Below are positions 44,780 through 55,504 of a stretch of 64,000 nt of DNA, one piece after another. Numbering within the stretch: the first letter of the stretch is position 1; every line of letters starts with the position of its first letter. Location: the NCBI GenBank assembly GCA_028583415.1, contig CM053275.1, positions 87,538,278-87,602,277 on the forward strand, given 5' to 3'. The position numbers and the translations under genes are program-made. The notes under the pieces are model-generated. The model was not told the DNA's origin. It saw only the letters and a list, made by a program, of their open reading frames with translations, and ran no database searches. This stretch comes from Protea cynaroides. Taxonomy: Eukaryota > Streptophyta > Magnoliopsida > Proteales > Proteaceae.

Positions 44780-45641
44780 AGCATCATTCTCTAGTTCTTG
44801 GAATTTTGTATACACAAGTGTGTTAATTCAATTTGTATTTTTGTATTTTTGTATTTTTTTGGTGGAAGGGGAGGGGAGGGTTAATTCAATTTGTATTTTT
44901 GTATTTTTGTATTTTTTTTGGTGGAAGGGGAGGGGAGGGGAGGGGAGGGGGAGGGGGGAGGGGTGGCGGGGAGCTCAGTCTCTTCCATAAAGGTGTCAAT
45001 CGATCGGTTCGGTCTGGTGCGATTTTGATCTTGTATGAGTAAGCCCAAAGCTAAATCATTAAGGAAACCCCGGTTTCGGTTTCGGTCCAATTTAGTTTCG
45101 ATTTTTTTTATCTGGTTGGCTTAATGGGATCTTATTAGTTCATTTTCGATTGTTATTGATTTTCTATTTGCAATGTATATTAAAAGATAGGGTTAATACG
45201 CTTTTATGGGTCCAATATTGGGTTGCTACTAGCTCAGTATCTTATATGTATATATATTAAAAGATTTGTTTAATGGGCTCTTATCGTTCCATTATTAGGT
45301 TATTATTGGTTTGGTTTCTATCCATTGGGTTGGTCTTATTCAGTTTCGGTTTTCATCGGGCTCTACCTACAAGGCCCAATAAGCCTTCAACCCTGTTTTT
45401 TTTTTTTTAAATCAGTTTTGGTTTTCGGTTTGGACTCAATTTAGACACACATACGGCCCTACCCAACCATGGTCAAGGTTGAATTGGGCTTGGGTTCAGA
45501 AATCTTTCAAACATGGGTTGGATACTTGGGCTTGAGTCCTCAGGTAACCCAAGCCTAGCTGTGAGAAAAATTGAATAGTTCCAAACACCTCGGGATTCAG
45601 ATCCTCTCTAGCTGCCCAACACCACCGGATTATGTGCTCAC

Positions 45642-45698
<57 letters not shown>

Positions 45699-46380
45699 AA
45701 CAGTAATGGACGGGCTAAACGATTGGAGAGAATCTTTTTCAAGACGTTGTGCTTGAACTATCATGTTCCTCCTGTTGAGGCTTGCTTGGGTCATAGTCGG
45801 GTTTAGCCTCTAGTATCTATCTCTACGACCCAGGTTGGGACTTGGGATCATTCTTACAACACCAGGCATATAGCCACCAACCTTGTATTTGTCTTTTGTA
45901 TTTGTCTCATTGAATCATTCTCTAATTCTTGGAATTATGTATACGTTAAGTGTGTTAATTCTATAAGGGTGTCAATCGGTTAGTTTGGTCTGATCCAGTT
46001 TTGATCTTGTCAGTAAGCCCAAAGTTAAACCAATAAGGAAATCCTGGATTCGTTTTTGGTCCAGTTTAGTTTCGATTTTTTATCTGTTTACTTAATGGGA
46101 TCTTAACAGTCCATTTTGGGTTGTTAGTGGTTGGGTTTGGTATCTTATATGTATGTATATTAAAAGATTGGATTAATATGCTTTTACGGGTCCAATATGG
46201 GCTTGCTACTGGTTCAGTATCTTATATTATATTTGTTAAAAGCTTAGTTTAATGAACTCTTATTGGTCCATTATCAGGTTGTTACCAGTTTGGTTCAGGT
46301 CCATTTGGTTGGGCTTATCCAGTTTCGGTTTTCATTGGTCTGTACATACAAAGCCCAATAAACCTTATATCCAGGTTGGG
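44780..46380 (+). repeat. Diverged direct duplication with G-rich and (GA)n expansions
   Basis: About 44,790-45,420 and 45,920-46,360 are direct copies: TTCTTGGAATT-TGTATAC, then GTGTTAATTC, then GTGTCAATCG-T--GTT-GGTCTG, then TAAGCCCAAAG. In the first copy TTAATTCAATTTGTATTTTTG and its G-rich tail are further duplicated in tandem (44,824-44,880 and 44,881-44,970) with repeated GGGGAGGGGAGGG. A (GA)n tract lies at 45,644-45,695 between copies. No gene is seen. Confidence 0.65.
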
Positions 46381-46521
46381 ACTTGGGATCTTTTTACTAC
46401 AATAGGTGAAGAACCCATTACAATTGACAGCAGATCCGAACTCGATTTTCTGTCCGACAACTTCATGGATTCTATGGTAGACACAAATATTCAAGAGGGT
46501 GGACACAAAAGGGGTGAAATA

Positions 46522-48427
46522 TGTTAGGATCGGGAGAACGCAAACAAACAAGAAGCATACGAAGAATTAACGTGGTTCAGCACCCCATCGTTGGATGCCT
46601 ACGTCCACCAGAGAAAAGAGTGACTTTCTTCTATTCCCAAGAACAGCTACAAAATTCTCTACCCGACAGCCTACCATCCGCACCCTTACAGTCCAACTAT
46701 CTACCGTCCGAGGAGAACCTCTACACCCTTGTAGCCTTACCTAGGTTTTCCCACAGAGACAATTTATAGGGAAACCTAGAAACCCTAATCCCACTACAAT
46801 ATAAGTAACCCCAACATGTAATAGACTCATACCCTAATACAAATACACCCTTATAATTGTGTGGACCCCACGAATACAAGACACCAACCCAACAAACCCA
46901 CCGGCTTGAATTCTACAAACCACCTTGAAGAAAACCCGTGAGTTGACTCAGAAATTCGCTCGCCAAACCGCTACACCCAAACCGATAGCCCACACCCCGT
47001 CCGGGTGCCCGCAACCACGCGACGAGTGAAGGACCCACTCTCCCACTGGCGCAGATCACCGGAAAGATCACCGCCACTACGCCCTCCCCGCAACCCAGTG
47101 CATCCGGAACCCGAGCTCTCACCACCGCACCCCATTGCACCCTTGAGAATCGACTCCTTATCCCACCTTTTGCAACTCCAATTGCACGAACCAAAGCCTC
47201 TCACCTCTCGCATCTCCAATGCGGACTTAGAGACCAACCCTTGTCCCAACCACCGGACTCCTTTACCCCACAAAGGCAACATAAACGGCATATGTGCACG
47301 ACGGGATCAACCCGCCATCGGATCCAACCTCAACCGACCAGATCCTCGAACAGCTACCATCGTCCCACAACGAACACGACTCCCAGCCGCCGTTGACCAC
47401 CACCCAGGAGCACCAAGACCCACGGGATACCACCCGGTGTAATACCATCCACCGACTACCACCAAGACCACGGCGATCCTATCACAAGCGAGAATGCCAC
47501 AGTGATAACACTCCCCAAATATTTTCATACCAAGAAACTTACTAGATGGAGATTCACCTTCGCCACCTTCTTGTCGGCACAAAACTACTATTTGAAGAAA
47601 CAAAGAGATGCAGAAATTTCACCCAAAGAAACAGAGGCTTCGTACGGAGGAATAACTTGACTTAGAAAATTCCAATAAAAAACTGACCGACAGATTGACG
47701 AACTATGTCCTTTACCTGCTGTCCAAAAATCAGCCCAATCGGACCACGGATGACCTCCCGATTGTCCGCTTGACACGGCGCGAAATCACCTACCCCCAAA
47801 AAAACTGCTACTCTCTTTTCTTCTTCTATGATGCTAAACCCTAACCCTAACCGTTTTGTCCTATTTAAAAGATTAAATACAAGACAAAAGAATGAGTAAA
47901 ACACACAAAGGTTGAACCTTATCTACAAACCCTAAGCACATTGTACTAGGGTTTCCCATGGAAACCCTTCTCACGGATTCAGCTCTTTTTTTTTCTTCTT
48001 CTTCTTCTTCATAGCGCACCTCCTTCGCTTCAAAGAACCGGCTTGATACCACTGAGGATCGGAGAACGCAAACAAACAAAGCACACGAAGAATTAACGGG
48101 TTCAAGCCCCATCGTTGGGTGCCACGCCACCGAGAGAAAAGAGTGACTTTCTTCTATTCCCAAGAACAACACAAAATTCTCTACCCGAGCCATCTCATCC
48201 GTCACCCTTACAAATGTCCAACTATCCACCGTCCGAGGAGAACCCTACAGCCCTTGTAGTCTTACCTAGGTTTTCCCACACAGAGACAATTTATAGGGAA
48301 ACCTAGAAACCCTAATCTCACTACAATTATAAGTTTAACCCCATACATGTAATAGACTCATACCCTAATACAAATACTACCCTTATAATTGTGTGGACCC
48401 CACAGAATACAAGACACCAACCCAACA
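46522..48427 (-). mobile_element. Short non-autonomous LTR retrotransposon
   Basis: A 1,906-bp element flanked by AAATA (46,517-46,521 and 48,428-48,432). The left LTR 46,522-46,894 begins TGTTAGGATCGGGAGAACG and ends CCAACCCAACA; the right LTR 48,053-48,427 has lost the TT of TGTT but is otherwise its homologue. Next to the right LTR, minus-strand TGGTATCAAGCC (48,040-48,051) fits a tRNA-Met-type primer site, which sets the minus orientation. The 1.16-kb internal region is GC-rich in its left half and encodes no recognisable Gag or Pol. It would need proteins from another element. The open frames at 46,913-47,904 conflict with each other and show no domain. Confidence 0.8.
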
Positions 48428-48562
48428 AAATAATCATCTCATTCTTAATTGGATGTTTATACTTGTGCTCTCATTGGTCCCCATATTGGTGCACAATCCA
48501 CAAAGCCAAACCAGAAATCCTTTGTCTACCATGGAAAAGAAAAAGGTGTAGCAGACAATCTA

Positions 48563-48892
48563 TGCTTGGGGATCACCATGGTAATCCCATTTGTGCTACC
48601 CCGGGTTCTCCCCATTTCTCTTCAGCTAAATTAGGAGAGGCCCTTGTGAATAGAGCCACTTTGCATGCTACCATTGATGATAAATGTGCAAAGGTTATCA
48701 TGGAGTCGGATTGCAAAGAGGACATCATGCTGATTTCAATGCCGGATTCTGCGGTTGAATTGGATCTGCTGTCGATTATTGAGGACATCAGATCTCTTTC
48801 TGACTTTTGTGAATCCTGTTTTTTCTGTTTTAATTCAAGGCGAGCTAATATGGTACTTCACTCTGAATTGAAAGCCTTGACATCAATAGGGA
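48563..48892 (+). pseudogene. LINE-type RNase H domain fragment
   Basis: A plus-strand segment encoding part of an RVT_3-type RNase H fold: GDHHGNPICATPGSP, then FSSAKLGEALVNRATLHATI with the catalytic Glu, then AKVIMESDCKEDIMLIS with the central Asp, then LDLLSIIEDIRSL and the CESCFFCFNSRRANMVLHSEL end. The last catalytic Asp is not evident in that end segment. It lacks an N-terminal first strand and a reverse transcriptase upstream. It stands beside the short LTR element and is probably a remnant of a LINE. Confidence 0.65.
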
Positions 48893-48954
48893 TGATCACT
48901 TGTCCTCTTTCCTTTCTTTTTTTTAACCATTTCTTCTCTTTTCTTACGCTTTGA

Positions 48955-49383
48955 TAAGCAATGATTTAACTCTATGATAATTGGTAACAGTGTTTTTTTA
49001 ATCCCCCATCAAACATATTGGATAAACTATAAAGTTAGCAACCCTATATATCTTTGAAGCCGTGAGAATGAAACCTAGGAAATGTGCTCGACCATCCACT
49101 ACTAAAAGGGATGATGTATAGTTAGCTAGTTAACTTGTTTTCATCGGTTTCGTAACTGGTTGTACTCAGTTTCCTCCTCATTTCATTTAATCCGTTTTTA
49201 TCAATGCATTAACGGTTTAATAATTGTAAATCACAACCGAATCATTTAATTATGTCTAAAACCAAAACTGAATTTACATCTATAAACTATTTCTAATTAA
49301 TTATAGAAAACTGTATTTGGGATCAGTTTCATATGCTAAATTAATGGCACCACCACTCTTCCTCTTCCTGGTCCTCTTCTTTT
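48955..49383. other. Non-coding stretch
   Basis: AT-rich, with MITE-like phrases such as TAAACTATTTCTAATTAATTATAG. No gene is seen. It would be the 3' flank of the WAT1-type pseudogene. Confidence 0.5.
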
Positions 49384-51149
49384 TATTCTTCCATTGTTGC
49401 TGGGGTTATAGCGGCCAAGTTATAAGGAGCATTTGACGAGAGTTCAGTGTTCTTGTAGCTGCTGTTGTTGACATCAGCAGTTACATGTGAAGATGATGAG
49501 TTGGTAGTGATATTGGGATTAGTCTCATATTGTTAATGAGATTAGAATCTTGAGATCTTATATATGGAGAGTCCCTCCATTTACTAGTTCAAACTTTTGA
49601 GTTGGAAACTTAACATGGTATCAGAGCTTGAGGTTCCCTCTCATAGTAACCCTTAAAAGACGTAAAATATTACCAAAAGAGGGACATTAGATGTACAAAA
49701 GAGGGACTATGGTTTGAAGGACAGTCTTAACCAGTCACCTAAAAAATGGAACCAATCACCTGAAAAATGTCATACCACCACATATACACCACCTAACAGT
49801 ACGTGGGGCTACTTGGGAGGGGGGAGTATTAAAATTAGTCGCACATTGCTAAAAAGATTAGAATCTCAGGATCTTATATATGGAGAGTGATAACCACCTT
49901 GATATTCTTTGCCATTTCGGAGCTCTTGAATGGCATCAGCCTAGACATCATCTTCATCTCCTTCCCTTTCCTCCATAGCACCCCATGCCATCCCACCACA
50001 ATCAACCCTGCCCCTATTAAGCTGTAAAAAAAATTTGTTACCCATATTACCCTTGTAACTTATTAAAATGCTCATTAAATAAAATAAAAAAAAAACCTTC
50101 CAACATGTAGTTTCACGGCGAGGAGCAAAGAACCAAAGATTGCCACAATCACAAGCATTAGAGGGTTGAAAATCGACACAAATAGTGGACCCCTTGCCCT
50201 TACCCCCATGCTACTAATGTAAACGTTATCCCTGATGTAAATATTCCCTACACCACTACAGCACACTCATCAATCATCAATCATCAATAAAAAAAAAATT
50301 CATCGGCTTCATCCATTTGGAATCTCGTACCGAGTAAGCTACGCTCAAAAGCTTGACGTTCCACCCAAGCTTCCACTCCACCCAGTTCTTAACCATACAT
50401 AGAGCAAATATGGCACTTTGTATTGATCCCATGAAGCACATCGGAGCGGTGCATGATAAGTAGTATGGGCAGTTACTGATCATCTTAGTCTGCAAAAACA
50501 AAAATATTAAAGAAATGAAATTACAAGATTAGTCGAGGTCACTTTGGGTATTTCACTTGGAAAATCGTTGTAAAATCACATCCGAATAATTAACTACAGA
50601 GCTTAGGATAGAAATCCTCTCCAGTGGAATTGTCAACTGCCAAATACTGGATTTTAATCGACATATATACCAATATATTAATATGTGCATCGACTGAACT
50701 CCAGTTCTTGGATCGTCGATAGTTCCCCCTATCGTAGGAGAGGATGTGGACAGAAATATGAAGCAACAGCCGGTAATGAGCCCAATACGCGATTACCAGA
50801 CTCTCTGTGTGATGCGGACGTGGATATTCCTCCATTCCTAAGTCCACGTGTAAGGTCAATATTCGTTGACCATAGGTTGATTTCAGATCCTTTGTAGAAG
50901 GTAGCACCATTGCCCCACCAAAGTCTATCAATGTCCCCACCAGCTTTGCTTTCCCTGGCATTGATTGAATTCCCAACCTCTCCATCCTTTGGTGATTTGT
51001 GGGGCCCATTTAAGAAATATATTAAAAAATGAGCTTAAGGATAAAATGAAAAAACACAAAACATACTTGAGAGTCATGGCCGGAATAAGATTTGACATGG
51101 CCGCTACAAAGGTCATCAACGTTAAGGTTAAGCTTGATACATATAGATT
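49384..51149 (-). pseudogene. WAT1-related (EamA) transporter, 5'-truncated
   Basis: Five minus-strand exons with good splice sites. Exon at 51,067-51,149: NLYVSSLTLTLMTFVAAMSN then LIPAMTL. About 50,690-50,985: MERLGIQSMPGKAKLVGTLI and FGGAMVL, then a frameshift before FYKGSEI; it ends in LGSLLAVASYF. 50,331-50,489: YYLSCTAPMCFMGSIQSAIF. 50,097-50,247: GIFTSGITFTLVA, then one G lost from a G-run before GPLFVSIFNPLMLVIVAIFG. 50,021-49,384: LIGAGLIVVGWHGVLW to a Ser-rich tail ending ATMEE and TAA. The last exon contains a TRIM. The family are plant plasma-membrane or tonoplast transporters of the drug/metabolite superfamily. The first exons are missing, and two frameshifts plus the TRIM make it a pseudogene. 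Confidence 0.8.
49512..49886 (+). mobile_element. TRIM retrotransposon in WAT1-like last exon
   Basis: The left LTR (about 49,512-49,615) is followed by primer site TGGTATCAGAGC (49,616-49,627), about 190 bases of internal sequence, a polypurine tract GGGAGGGGGGAG (49,815-49,826) and a right LTR (49,827-49,886). The element is flanked by GTGAT (49,507-49,511 and 49,887-49,891), and removal restores the reading frame of the host exon (VVIT joined to TNSSSS). The right LTR is only 60 bases against 104 on the left; its terminal part is missing. Confidence 0.85.
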
Positions 51150-51923
51150 CTGAGATAACGTTAACCTAATCAATAAGAGATTGAGGAAGATAATTAAGTT
51201 CATTATTAACAAAAAAAAAATGTACTAACAGAGAATGTATTTAGACTAGAGAGAATAATTCATCTTTATCTACATGTGCATGCACTCTTCAGGGGATTCT
51301 ATCACTGTTTATATCCAGTGAGTCCCACGCCACATTAACAGTGACGGGATCTCATAAAAAGTACCATAAACAACCCAAAAATCGCCCGCTATAAAAAATT
51401 CTGATTTCGGGTTTTTATCAGTTAATTAGGCTCTTATTGGTCCATTATTGGCTCGATTTATATGTATATTTAATAAGGAAAATTTCATCCACTCTCTTAT
51501 ACATTGTTCTTAAATCATCCAACCCCAACTTCACAATTAATTTCATGTACGCCCCTGATATGTTAAATATGTATCAGATAGACTTTGTCATAACAGATAG
51601 GTCTATTAAGAAATGATGTGCCATGGTTTATAATTTTCTAATGGCAAAAGTATTCTTTTAAATTTTTTAAGTAAGATCTTACCCTCTTTTAAACCATTAA
51701 TAAATGACATATGTACCTTATTTTTCTTTCGACTAGATTCCCAAATTATTGTTTAATTGTCAAGTTATTAGGGAGGGTAATTGGATAATTTTACATTTTT
51801 TGTTAGTCAACTTAAAGGTAAAGGTGCGTGGAAATTAGTCGCGAAATTAGGGATTAGGTGACTTAAAAGCAAAGTCCATAGGAGTGGATGAAATTTTCCC
51901 TATTTAATAAAATATTAGGCTAA
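51150..51923. other. Non-coding stretch with a small MITE
   Basis: Includes the MITE at 51,250-51,372. The 5' exons of the WAT1-type gene were looked for on the minus strand and not found here. Confidence 0.5.
51250..51372. mobile_element. MITE related to 31,637-31,773
   Basis: AGAGAATAATTCATC...CTACATGTGCATGCACTC on the left repeats (in reverse) the right end of the 31,637 element. The centre has ATTCTATCACTG and CAGTGACGGGATC as an inner stem. Borders approximate, target duplication not found. Confidence 0.55.
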
Positions 51924-52363
51924 AGCTGTGTTTGGTATCATTTTTTTAAAATTTTTTTGACACATTTTTATTGTTATAGGTATTAGGTTTCCTTTTTGAC
52001 TACTATTTCTTGTCAGAAAAAATAAAATAGGCTCAAATTCAAAAAAGAGGTTGAGACCTCTTTTTGATTTTTGTCAAAAATTATTTTTCAATGTGTTTTT
52101 GCACAAGTTTTAAGTTGCACGTGAATTATTATCTCCAACGGTACTAAAACTAAGGGTAAAAGCGTTAATGTTTATAACAGATAGAAAAAATACTCTATAA
52201 AGAAGAACAAAAAATAATCTATAAAAAAGAACCATTAATAGTTAGAATCTCTCATCGTTTTTAGAAGCGCTCTCTCTGTGCAAAGCCTCTCCCATCTCAA
52301 AGAATCATTCGACTCTGCCGAGCTCAAAGCAACTTCCATTTCTCTACTTTACTCAAGAGGTAA

Positions 52364-52406
<43 letters not shown>

Positions 52407-55042
52407 GTTTATGGATTTTTTGTTTCACGTTTAGGGTTTTACTGGAATAGATTGGAATGGTTTAGGGTTTTTTTGGTTTGGTTGAAGCACTCACATTGTT
52501 CTGTTATTGATTTTTTTATCTTATTTATTTATTTATTTATTTTGGGTTTCATTTTCCATTGAAGAGTTTGATCTTTCTAGAGTGAAAAGGTTTTATCTTT
52601 CAGACGAACCTCCCTTTTAGTTCTTGTTATAGTTCTTACGGCATTCGATTGTAATCGAGATAAGTTTGCTGTGAGACTTGACCTGTAGTTCAAATCCCAC
52701 ATTATCTTTCAGTTTAACCCAATTGAAAGAAGCCAAAGAGATTTTTGTGGTGTCTTGTGTCTGAATTCGGTGTTACATGGGGGAGTTCGAGCTGGCACTG
52801 CTAGTTGGATTTTCATGCTCCCCTCCCCTTTCCTCCCCTCACAATTTCTCCGTTTTTGGCTACTTTCTTGCTTGTATTTTCTTGCTCTGAGAAGAGACAC
52901 CCCTTGGATTCCATTCCAATTGTGGATCAGTATTTGTGAAACAAGGTCATATTTAATCCAAGATGATAATTGATGCACAAGGATTTTTTTTTTTTTTGGT
53001 TAAAGATGCACAAGGATTCTTATATGCTGTCCGTGAGTGAAATCTGGTGTCCTATATGATATTATTATTGGTGAGTTTGTTGATTCAAGAGGTTATAACG
53101 CTAAAGTTGAAGTCCTAAACCCTTCAAAAGGTCAGGTCAATATATAAATAGTTTGATCATGAGAATTAGAGATCCAATAACAAATGACATTTACCCCAAA
53201 AAAAATTGTCCATATTCATATTTGTAAGCTAGTACTGACTGCTGACTGGCATTGCAAATTTAGCTACTGATATGATACTTAAAACATCAATGGATATGTA
53301 GGTGGTGATGGTCTTGAGAAGCATATATCTTGGATCCAGTTCCTTGTTCAAAATTTTACTTATGGCATAATTAGTTTTGTTAGCTAGTGCTCCCACTTTC
53401 ACAAAAAAAGGATGGGTGCCTTGACTTTTATCAAGAACTTTCTGTTCTTATAAGGAACAGCCAAGTCATGCAAGCATCTTATCTAAACCTCTTGGACCAC
53501 ACAAGTCCACACCACATCAGACCACACAAGTCCACACCACATCATCATCATCATAAATTTGGGATTCTAAACAACTGCTGTATCTACATAGCAATTACTG
53601 CTGAACTGAGATTTAGTCCCACAGGCATATGGTTAAGAGTCTAATTACCTAGCCGAAAGAAGCCTTAGGTTCCCTGGTTTTATTTTGGTTGCTGGGTTTT
53701 ATGTTCTCTTTGATTTTTTTATCTTTGTTGTTAGTGGTGTGTTCTAGTTAAATACCATAGGGTAATTTGCATGTGTTTTCCCTAACAACCTAGAAATGAC
53801 AAGTTATTTTTGTTGACTAGACCCTATTTCTTCAAATTGAGCTTTTCAGACAAATAAATATAGTATGCATCCCCCAGCTGTGTGGATTCATGGAGAAGAT
53901 GATGGATTCCCTCTTGTGCTATGAGATTCCAAGGGGATGATCACCCTTACATCCCCTATGGCACGTGATTAATATTCCTTTCAAAGGCAATCAATTAGCT
54001 GGTCTGCAACCTAACCTTATCAATCACACCATCATAGAACTGTAAAATACTTCTCTAAACTGCACCTCTTCTTCTTTTTTTTTTTTTTCTTTTTCTTTTT
54101 AATAAAAAGTAAGGAGCACATCTTGGTTGATCAAATAGAGGGAAACTAAGTTTGCGTGTGTTTTCTCTTTAGTTTTATTTAGGTTCTTTTATGTAGGGTT
54201 AAGCATCCTAGTCGCTTTGCTTCATTGCTTGTTAGCCTAACAGAGACCTCACATAAAAACAAAAACAAAACAATGGCATCCTAGTCACTTTTCTTCTATA
54301 TAGATTTGTTCATATTCTATTCAGATAAAGTTTCCTATTTATAACTTTAAATTAGTATATAGATTAGTTTTATGTGATTTAATTAAAAACATAATTTATT
54401 TCAGATGGATGAAGGAAATGTCAATGAAGTAGAGATGAGAGTTGACGCGAAGAGTTTAAAGATTCATTTGCTTGGACTGATGACAGTGACATTGATGATG
54501 ATGAGGTCGTGAGCTATAATACTATGGTAGGCACTACAGAACAACAACAATGGGAAGGATATCAAAATAAAATTGCAGATCAAATTAAGGAAACTTATTA
54601 AAATTATTAATGATGATGAACGAATGTGTCTATTATGTTTTTTATGTTTTTTTATTTTTCGTATAACTATTTGGTTTGGTTTTATTAAAAGGATATTATT
54701 GAGACACTTGTATATTAATTTTTTATTTAGTATGATTTTTTTGGTAGATTTTAACAATTGATGTAATTTAGAAAGAGACGTAGATCTATGGTAGAATCAG
54801 TCGGGGAGGCCTGAGAGGATGGTTTACCCTATGGGTCCTTTCGTTGTTTGGACCAATTTCTTGGTGTGCTATAGATGGACCTATAAAAATTATTTTTAAT
54901 TTCAAATCTATTTCTAATTCTGCAATCTATTTTTTTATTATAGTTACCAAACGACTTTTTATTTTTGATCAAAAATGATTTTCAAAGATACTTTTTGAAA
55001 AAATAACAAAAATCAGAAACAAAAATGATACCAAACACAGCC
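51924..55042. mobile_element. PIF/Harbinger-like element, about 3.1 kb
   Basis: Terminal inverted repeats AGCTGTGTTTGGTATCATTT (left) and AAATGATACCAAACACAGCC (right); the flanks TAA and TAG may be a decayed 3-bp duplication. GTGTTTGGTATC termini are typical of PIF/Harbinger elements (family knowledge). Inside is a gene-like leader exon (52,240-52,360) ending at CAAGAG|GTAAGT, a (CT)n tract at 52,368-52,403, and a final exon at 54,405. No DDE transposase core was found, so this is probably a deletion derivative. Confidence 0.6.
52240..54601 (+). pseudogene. Remnant spliced gene inside PIF-like element
   Basis: The leader exon ends at a consensus donor (GTAAGT, 52,361). An acceptor TTATTTCAG precedes ATGGATGAAGG at 54,405. 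The exon starts MDEGNVNEVEMRVD; after a one-base shift it reads an acidic stretch (SFAWTDDSDIDDDEVV) and ends EQQQWEGYQNKIADQIKETY and TAA at 54,599-54,601. The Trp-spaced tail resembles the C-terminal ends of PIF-type transposases (moderate). No catalytic domain is present. Frames in the intron (52,709-52,978, 53,387-53,644) are not supported. Confidence 0.45.
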
Positions 55043-55210
55043 TAGTTAGGATCCATTTTTATTTCTGTTTTTTAATCTATTTATCAAAAATCATTTTAGA
55101 AATTATTTTTGATCAAAAATAAAAACTTGTTTGGTAGTTATAGTAAAAAATAGATTGTAGAATAAAAAATTGATTTGGTATTCAATTAAGATCAAATTTA
55201 TTTCTAGTAG
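54880..55210. repeat. Large imperfect palindrome at right end of PIF-like element
   Basis: TGCAATCTATTTTTTTATTA near 54,921 returns inverted near 55,145-55,160 (TAAAAAATAGATTGTAG), and GTTACCAAACGA returns as GTTTGGTAGTTA. TTTTTGATCAAAAATGATTTTC mirrors AAATTATTTTTGATCAAAAA. The PIF-like terminus CCAAACACAGCC lies at the centre, as if a second related element abuts head to head. Confidence 0.65.
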
Positions 55211-55504
55211 AAGCAAACAAAATAAATGAATTAAATAAAGTACAGAAGATGAAGAATACTCATGGACTCAATAACAAATGGGAATGACTCCTAATGAGGC
55301 TATTTATCTCATCAAAAGCTTGAACACCGGTCTCTCATATGATGAACATGTTCTTGTGTTTCAGCAATCATTAATAAGTACATATTCAGAATCACAATGT
55401 CAATGGCATTGGCACCAATAGATCCCCCAAGCCGCAAGGCAACCTTGGCCTCTGAATCCCCATCCTTGGTTGCCTCAGGAAAGAAATGGGACCTAGTTAC
55501 GACC
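55211..55504. other. Possible small coding remnant
   Basis: The minus-strand frame from about 55,500 to 55,320 (SHFFPEATKDGDSEAKVALR, then LGGSIGANAIDIVILNMYLL) looks protein-like in composition but matches no family I recognise. It abuts the copia-like LTR. May be an exon fragment. Confidence 0.3.

Noticed and set aside
44881..44975. G-quadruplex-type promoter element
   Set aside because: The G-runs are part of a local tandem duplication in a repeat, with no gene next to it; folding is possible but a role is unsupported.
46913..47904. Set of overlapping GC-rich frames of 60-145 codons
   Set aside because: Conflicting frames on both strands inside the short LTR element, no recognisable domain; GC-rich composition alone lengthens frames.
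49512..49886. Cassandra-type TRIM
   Set aside because: The LTRs are short and no 5S rRNA-like promoter boxes (A and C boxes) are evident.
50685..50897. Plus-strand frame opposite the WAT1-type exon
   Set aside because: The minus strand carries the recognisable transporter motifs and splice sites.
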